Assembly: GCA_963674575.2 (NCBI GenBank)
Contig: CAXXQT010000003.1
Location: 558,001 to 622,000, forward strand
DNA length: 64,000 nt
Reading direction: 5' to 3'
Source of the DNA: JAAYAY01 sp963674575
GTDB taxonomy: Bacteria > Planctomycetota > Planctomycetia > Pirellulales > Thermoguttaceae
The notes below the pieces were generated by a model, which was not told the origin of the DNA, did not search any database, and saw only the letters and a list, made by a program, of their open reading frames with translations. Below, one piece after another: positions 60,101 through 64,000 of this stretch (positions are counted from its first letter, which is position 1; each line of letters opens with the position of its first letter). The translations under genes and the position numbers were made by a program.

Positions 60101-60308
60101 CCGGCCCACCGACGACGAACTCGATATCCTCGTCCGCCAATACGAAGCCCAGCGAGCCGCCTACGCTGCCGACCCCGAAGCCGCCAAGAAGGTCTTGACT
60201 GTGGGTGAGAACAAACCGCCCGACGGCCTCGACCCCGCCGAACTGGCCGCCTGGACCCTCGTGGCCAATTGCATCCTCAATCTCGACGAGACCGTGTCGA
60301 AGAATTAA
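57195..60308 (+). CDS. PSCyt1-DUF1549-DUF1553 planctomycete cytochrome-type protein
   Basis: 1037 residues from the ATG at 57195 (AGAGGTG upstream). Signal GPARAVLLTTAIFAAVLLTG. PSCyt1 domain with the haem motif CFVCHG (Cys48, Cys51, His52) in IRPILSNRCFVCHGPDEATR and a distal Met in DPDMRMPPSGTEPLTKDEIA. DUF1549 (about 160-380) includes VGCAVCHDHKFDPISQKEFY, a second CxxCH. A lectin-like insert (about 440-610) is followed by DUF1553 (about 690-1020, AVNRFWQRYFGVGLVKTSED). The family is a planctomycete hallmark, always paired with DUF1501 as here; its reaction is unknown, probably periplasmic redox chemistry on polymers. Confidence 0.93.
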   Translation: MGAGPARAVLLTTAIFAAVLLTGTSCLGVDLPQIDFARQIRPILSNRCFVCHGPDEATREADLRLDTKEGALGDLGGYSAVAPGKPDESELLARISEEDPDMRMPPSGTEPLTKDEIALIRRWIETGATWNDHWAFVKPVRPPLPVVKRGDWVHNPIDRFVLARLESKGLAPNDAADKPTLLRRVTFDLTGLPPTLQEIDAFLADDSADAYEKVVDRLLASPRYGEHAARYWLDAARYGDTHGLHLDNERSMWLYRDWVINALNENKPYDQFTIEQLAGDLLPEPTLDQRIASGFNRCNVTTSEGGAIDEEFLMRYAVDRTETTGTVWLGLTVGCAVCHDHKFDPISQKEFYELYAFFNSTSEKAMDGNALLPAPMVKVPSSQQAQRQEELKKQIAAVDQEVQAALAKIEYEDPLEEATPESLEPQDYVWIDEALPSGAKPQGDGPNPFQLVSLSGRPAEHGEKVSTRTAQGRSQHFFTEASPPLVIGQGDVLFTHVLLDPDNPPREIMLQWNDGSWEHRAFWGEDAIDWGKADTASRRRIGDLPEPGKWTRLEIPVGKVGLKPGAKVNGWAFTQFDGTVFWDTAGLRTRTPQAGQGYRSQRAWEAALGKGESLPKPLQDILAKKPDERDEAQRKQLRDYFLENVFEDARASFQPFHAKRDELKKQTDELDKEIPATLVSQELAEPRPAFVMKRGQYDQPGEPVTRDVPAVLPPFPADAPRNRLGLAQWLVSDDNPLSARVAVNRFWQRYFGVGLVKTSEDFGNQGEQPSHPELLDWLAVEFQQSGWNVKHLQRLIVTSATYRQSSKMTPEQYAADPENRLLTRGPRFRLDAETVRDNALSVSGLLVERVGGPSVKPYQPLGIWKAVGYTTSNTANFKQDHGDALYRRSLYSFWKRTAPPPTLQLLDAPSREICTVRRSRTNTPLAALALLNDVQFFETARALAQRTLAEAGPDVKARASYAFRLATARRPTDDELDILVRQYEAQRAAYAADPEAAKKVLTVGENKPPDGLDPAELAAWTLVANCILNLDETVSKN

Positions 60309-60315
60309 GTCCTTC

Positions 60316-60570
60316 CCTACGCTGAAAGCGTTGTATTCCCCAGCCCGGCGTCGCGCAGCGCACGCTGGGTAGATGGCACGAAAAACCAAATGTACCCCGA
60401 AGGGGTTCAACACGAGGGATTTTGTAGAATAGCCCCGTCAGTCAAAGCGGCCGTTCACGACATTGAAGGGTCATGTTGAACCCCGTTGGGGTACAGGATC
60501 TCGATATTGACCATAACCCAGCGTGCGCTGCGCGACGCCGGGCTTTGGAGTTTAACGCCTTCGGCGTAGT
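60316..60570. repeat. Foldback element with about 97-base arms
   Basis: The arms (60316-60413 and 60473-60570) are reverse complements with a few differences, including perfect stretches around AGCCCGGCGTCGCGCAGCGC and ACGCTGGGT and around GGGGTTCAACA. The centre is about 59 bases. It lies between the PSCyt1 and DUF1501 genes. Confidence 0.9.
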
Positions 60571-60627
60571 CCGTGTGGAGCGTCGCGCCTTTGGCGTAAC
60601 GAGTACCGATCGAAGAGAGGCCGTCCT

Positions 60628-62085
60628 ATGGATCCCCGCCAGGAATATCAACTGCTCCAGACTCGCCGCCAGTTCTTCTCCCGCTCGGCCAAGGGGATCG
60701 GAGCGGCGGCCCTGGCCTCGCTGCTCAATCCCAATCTGTTCGCCGAAGAGGCGACGCCGGGTCCTGACGGAATCCTGAAGCAGTTCCACCACAAGCCCAC
60801 GGCCAAGCGGGTGATCTACCTGTTCATGTCGGGGGCGCCCTCCCAGTTGGACATGTACGACTACAAGCCCAAGATGGGCGAGATGTTCGACGTGGATCTG
60901 CCCGACTCGATCCGCATGGGCCAGCGGATCACGACCATGACCTCGGGACAGGCTCGATTCCCCATCGCGCCGTCGATCTTCAAGTTCCAGCAGTACGGCC
61001 AGGCCGGCGCCTGGGTCAGTGAACTCCTGCCGGAGACGGCCAAGATTGTCGACGACCTGGCGATCGTCAAAACGGTCTACACCGAGGCGATCAACCACGA
61101 CCCGGCCATCACCTACATCCAGACCGGCAGCCAACTTCCCGGCCGGCCCAGCATGGGGGCCTGGCTCTCCTACGGCCTGGGCTCGGCCAACCAGGACCTG
61201 CCGACCTTCGTGGTTCTCCATTCCTCGTGGAGCGCCAAACGCGATGCCCAGGCCCTCTACTCGCGCCTCTGGGGCAGCGGCTGGCTGCCCTCACGCCACC
61301 AGGGAGTGGCCTTGCGTTCCAGCGGCGACCCGGTGCTGTATCTCTCCAATCCCGACGGAGTCAGCCCCGAGCGGCGACGCCAGATGCTCGACGCCGTGGC
61401 CGAGCTGAATCAGAAGCAATACGACGCCTTCGGCGATCCGGAGATTTCCGCCCGAATCGCCCAGTACGAGATGGCCTACCGGATGCAAACCTCGGTGCCC
61501 GACCTGATGGACTTCTCCGGCGAGTCGAAAGAAACGCTCGAACTCTACGGGCCCGACGTGGCCAAGCCCGGCACCTTTGCGGCCAACTGCCTGTTGGCTC
61601 GGCGGCTTGCCGAACGGGACGTTCGCTTCGTTCAGGTCTTCATCCGCGGCTGGGACCAGCACGGCAACCTGCCGAGCGACCTTCGCCTCCAGTGCGGCGA
61701 TGTGGACCGCCCCTGCTACGGGCTGATCACCGACCTGAAGCAGCGGGGCCTGCTCGACGACACGCTCGTCGTCTGGGGCGGCGAGTTCGGACGGACCATC
61801 TACTGCCAGGGCAAGCTGACCAAGACGGACTACGGCCGCGACCACCACCCGCGGTGCTTCACCGTGTGGATGGCCGGCGGCGGCATCAAGCCGGGGATCG
61901 TCTACGGCGAGACGGACGACTTCAGCTACAACATCGTGGACAGTCCCGTGCACATCCACGACCTGAACGCCACGATCCTCCACACCCTCGGCATCGACCA
62001 CAAGCGTCTCACCTACCGCTTCCAAGGCCGCGACTTCCGCCTCACCGACGTGCACGGCAACGTCGTTCATGATATCCTGGCATAA
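60628..62085 (+). CDS. DUF1501 protein (sulfatase-like fold), partner of the PSCyt1 protein
   Basis: 485 residues, ATG at 60628 with GAGAGG upstream. Tat-type start QTRRQFFSRSAKGIGAAALA. The alkaline-phosphatase-superfamily fold is indicated by KRVIYLFMSGAPSQLDMYDY, RFVQVFIRGWDQHGNLPSDL, LVVWGGEFGRTIYCQGKLTK and RDHHPRCFTVWMAGGGIKPG with likely metal ligands (Asp, His). The formylglycine Cys of sulfatases is absent. Always linked with DUF1549/DUF1553 proteins; activity not established. Confidence 0.93.
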   Translation: MDPRQEYQLLQTRRQFFSRSAKGIGAAALASLLNPNLFAEEATPGPDGILKQFHHKPTAKRVIYLFMSGAPSQLDMYDYKPKMGEMFDVDLPDSIRMGQRITTMTSGQARFPIAPSIFKFQQYGQAGAWVSELLPETAKIVDDLAIVKTVYTEAINHDPAITYIQTGSQLPGRPSMGAWLSYGLGSANQDLPTFVVLHSSWSAKRDAQALYSRLWGSGWLPSRHQGVALRSSGDPVLYLSNPDGVSPERRRQMLDAVAELNQKQYDAFGDPEISARIAQYEMAYRMQTSVPDLMDFSGESKETLELYGPDVAKPGTFAANCLLARRLAERDVRFVQVFIRGWDQHGNLPSDLRLQCGDVDRPCYGLITDLKQRGLLDDTLVVWGGEFGRTIYCQGKLTKTDYGRDHHPRCFTVWMAGGGIKPGIVYGETDDFSYNIVDSPVHIHDLNATILHTLGIDHKRLTYRFQGRDFRLTDVHGNVVHDILA

Positions 62086-62123
62086 GGTAGCAGGCACGCT
62101 CCGCCGTGCCGTCCGCCAAGCAG
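62084..62123. repeat. Hairpin repeat family, copy 5
   Basis: AAGGTAGCAGGCACGCTCCG and the following CCGTGCCGTCCGCCAAGCA are the forward consensus, starting inside the DUF1501 stop codon (62083-62085). Confidence 0.85.
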
Positions 62124-62147
62124 ATCAGAAACGCGGAGCCACGCCCT

Positions 62148-62500
62148 CGTAGCGGTGGCATCCCTGCCGCCGGTTCGGTTTAAACCCGTAGGGTGGGCCA
62201 GAACGGCTTGGAAGGAAATGCGTCGAATCTGGTTAATACTATCTAACTCGATGACGCGTAACATGCCAGTACGCAAGTGCCGGCCCACCATCGGCGATGC
62301 CCCACTTCAATTAGGCCGCATTCCCTCGGACGATGCGCCTCGGTCCAGGTGGAAAGTCGAACACGGTGGGCCGCGTTCCCGTCTTCGTTGTGTGCCGCGT
62401 CCTGGAGTTGAGAAGGTCTCAACGACACGAGCCTTGCCTGAGATGGTTCACTTGGCCGCACCCTACAACGCTTTTCGGCGGCAGGGATGCCACCGCTACG
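62148..62500. repeat. Composite element: MITE-like copy B inside perfect 25-bp inverted repeats
   Basis: CGTAGCGGTGGCATCCCTGC-CGCCG at 62148-62172 is perfectly inverted at 62476-62500. Inside lies MITE-like copy B (62188-62466), which aligns with 52231-52507 at roughly 75-80% identity. The intervening spacers are short. No gene is encoded. Confidence 0.88.
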
Positions 62501-62517
62501 GAGGAATTCACGCCCCT

Positions 62518-63537
62518 CTAAAACTTCCCGTCCCGGGCCTGGAAATGGGTCGGCTTGTTATGCGTCTCGCCGCCACGCATGAGCCAGTCGGTGATCCACT
62601 CGATCATCTGCTCCACGCTGACGGTGGTGGGGCCGAAGAGGTTGTGGGCACGGTCGGCGTCGCTTAAGAGGGCCGTCTCCGCCTCTTCGCCCGTGAACGT
62701 CACCTCCTTGCCCATCTGGTCGGCGAACTGCTCGGCGCAGTAGCGGATACTGAGCGTTTCCAGCCCGGTTACGTTGACGGGAAAGGGGGGCGAGGCCACG
62801 TGGTCGAAGCAGCGGAGGGTCATGGCGTTGGAATCGCCCTGCCAGATCACGTTGAAGTGGCCCATAGTCACGTCGACGGGCAGGCCCGCCAGCACCTTCT
62901 GGGCGATGTCGACGAGCACCCCGTAACGCATCTCAACGGCGTAGTTCAAACGCACAATGGCTACGGGGATTCCGAACTGCTCGCTGAAGTACTGGAACAT
63001 CCGCTCCCGGCCCAGGGCAGACATGCCGTATTCGCCGACCGGCGCCAGCGGTTCGTCTTCCGAGGGGCCTCCCGAGTCGACCGGCGTGAGCGGGTAGACG
63101 TTGCCCGTGGAATAGGCCACGATGCGGCTCTTGGGAAATCGCTCGCAGACCATGCCCGCCAGGTAGGTGTTCATGGCCCAGGTCCGGCCTTCCTGGCCCG
63201 TGGTGCCGAACTTCTGGGCCGGCAGGTAGAGCAGGTTCGGCGCGTCCGGCAGGACCGCCAGACCTTCGCGCTCGAGGAGGTCGCAGGCGATCGTCTCGAT
63301 GCCCCAGCCCTCCAGCCGCTCCCGCAGGCCCGGCGAACTGAACCGGGCCACGCCGATGATCCGCCGCTGGATGCCCGCTTCCTCGTCAGCCCGACGGGCC
63401 ATCCTGGCCAGCGACGGCCCGATCTTCCCGCCCACTCCGAGCACCATGAGGTCCCCTTCCAAACGCCGCATCGTGTCGACCACGCCAGGCGTCGGTTGGC
63501 TGAGAAGATCTTCCAGTTGGGCAAGGTCGTGGATCAT
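62518..63537 (-). CDS. NAD-dependent epimerase/dehydratase-like protein
   Basis: 339 residues from the ATG at 63537 (MIHDLAQLEDLLSQPTPGVV). The extended SDR fold begins with LMVLGVGGKIGPSLARMARR (GxGGxxG) after an unusual 30-residue helical N-terminus. VAYSTGNVYP and EYGMSALGRERMFQYFSEQF correspond to the catalytic region, but the usual YxxxK lysine is replaced, so catalysis may be altered. Often linked to dihydrodipicolinate-synthase-like genes in planctomycetes. The gene at 63646 lies upstream on the same strand. Confidence 0.82.
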   Translation of the reverse strand: MIHDLAQLEDLLSQPTPGVVDTMRRLEGDLMVLGVGGKIGPSLARMARRADEEAGIQRRIIGVARFSSPGLRERLEGWGIETIACDLLEREGLAVLPDAPNLLYLPAQKFGTTGQEGRTWAMNTYLAGMVCERFPKSRIVAYSTGNVYPLTPVDSGGPSEDEPLAPVGEYGMSALGRERMFQYFSEQFGIPVAIVRLNYAVEMRYGVLVDIAQKVLAGLPVDVTMGHFNVIWQGDSNAMTLRCFDHVASPPFPVNVTGLETLSIRYCAEQFADQMGKEVTFTGEEAETALLSDADRAHNLFGPTTVSVEQMIEWITDWLMRGGETHNKPTHFQARDGKF

Positions 63538-63645
63538 GATGGCGAACCGAAGTGAAGTAGGGGCAGAGCGAATGGGCCAACAAACGATTGACTGCAAATC
63601 ATACTACTTCGAGAACGATCCCTGCAACTCGAAGTTCCCGCTGCA

Positions 63646-64000
63646 TTATTTCTTCTGTCGCTGCGCCTGGGCAACGCCCCTCAGCGATGCCTCCACACGT
63701 TCCTTCCAATGGTCCTCCCACGCCTGGTCCAGAGCCTCGGGCAACACCTGCCAGATCGGCTGGTCCCGGTAGTATTGCAGACGCGTCAGCACGGCCGTCA
63801 CCCCGGGGTCCGGTTTGTCCAACAGCAGCGTTTGCAGGGCAACCAGGGCCTCGGGGTCCGCGTCGCGAAGAACCTCGGCCAGATTGACGAAGAACCGCCC
63901 GGCCCACGTGCTTTCGTCCAGAAACAGATCCCGATCCCGGTGAAAACCATCCAGGTCCGACACGAGAAGCCCGTGAGCGGTGAACAATCGGGCGAGAGCC
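63646..64000 (-). CDS. Partial protein of unknown function (start outside window)
   Basis: The minus-strand frame is open to the window edge (ALARLFTAHGLLVSDLDGFH), so the start is probably outside; a TTG at 63987 is not convincing. The visible 117 residues are helical (FVNLAEVLRDADPEALVALQ and LDQAWEDHWKERVEASLRGV) and end at 63646. No family recognised. Confidence 0.6.
   Translation of the reverse strand, partial: ALARLFTAHGLLVSDLDGFHRDRDLFLDESTWAGRFFVNLAEVLRDADPEALVALQTLLLDKPDPGVTAVLTRLQYYRDQPIWQVLPEALDQAWEDHWKERVEASLRGVAQAQRQKK

Overview
The window is a stretch of chromosome from a member of the Planctomycetota, probably a Pirellulales-type organism. The main evidence is the planctomycete-specific gene families: a PSCyt1/DUF1549/DUF1553 protein followed by a DUF1501 protein, three Tat-exported Gfo/Idh/MocA oxidoreductases, a one-gene sulfatase, small membrane-anchored leucine-rich-repeat (LRR) proteins, exported HEAT proteins and RHS/YD-repeat proteins. 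GC content is high and intergenic repeats are frequent. These taxonomic statements are inferences from family content; no search was run.

Region 1 (1-11482) is an RHS locus. The 3' end of a large YD-repeat gene carries one C-terminal 'tip' and is followed by an RHS-core remnant and two displaced RHS tip modules. Both displaced modules are cut at the same place in the conserved core (just before MYDPTxGRWLSADPIGFEAGD). Each tip has a different C-terminal domain and is followed by a gene for an exported or membrane-anchored protein: an unknown secreted protein, LRR proteins, or a 1016-residue HEAT-repeat protein. Two of the tips carry an HExxH zinc-protease motif. This looks like a polymorphic-toxin tip array with exported immunity candidates, and it is the most interesting part of the window.

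Region 2 (11483-30321) is a degenerate prophage or phage-like island. Nearly all its genes are on the minus strand and many overlap by 4 nt. Reading from a tyrosine recombinase at 30.3 kb leftward there are small zinc-binding and membrane proteins, a CsrA homologue directly followed by an initiator tRNA gene, a replication/HTH-like protein with three internal palindromes, a VVA0879-like protein, an HTH regulator, two papain-superfamily hydrolases, beta-rich and LamG tail-type proteins, a small membrane protein, and a terminase large subunit that stops abruptly. A transposon of about 3.6 kb (DDE integrase-type transposase, AAA+ ATPase, CHC2-type zinc finger and a zinc-ribbon protein) sits between the broken terminase and the 3' stub of a DNA methyltransferase. 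The phage head genes appear to have been lost there.

Region 3 (30322-64000) is typical planctomycete chromosome. It holds tRNA-Asp with its promoter, a GGDEF protein with a degenerate active site but an intact I-site motif, a secreted papain-like protease, and a large set of exported carbohydrate/sulfate-metabolism genes (sulfatase, esterase, GH43/32-like propeller, GH140-like apiosidase with CBM32-type domain, GH42-like protein, oxidoreductases, sugar isomerase/epimerase). It also has a ParE/Phd-type toxin-antitoxin pair with a clear promoter-operator, and a Cys-rich exported metallothionein-like pair. Intergenic spaces carry at least four families of hairpin or MITE-like repeats, several of which supply the stop codon of the neighbouring gene.
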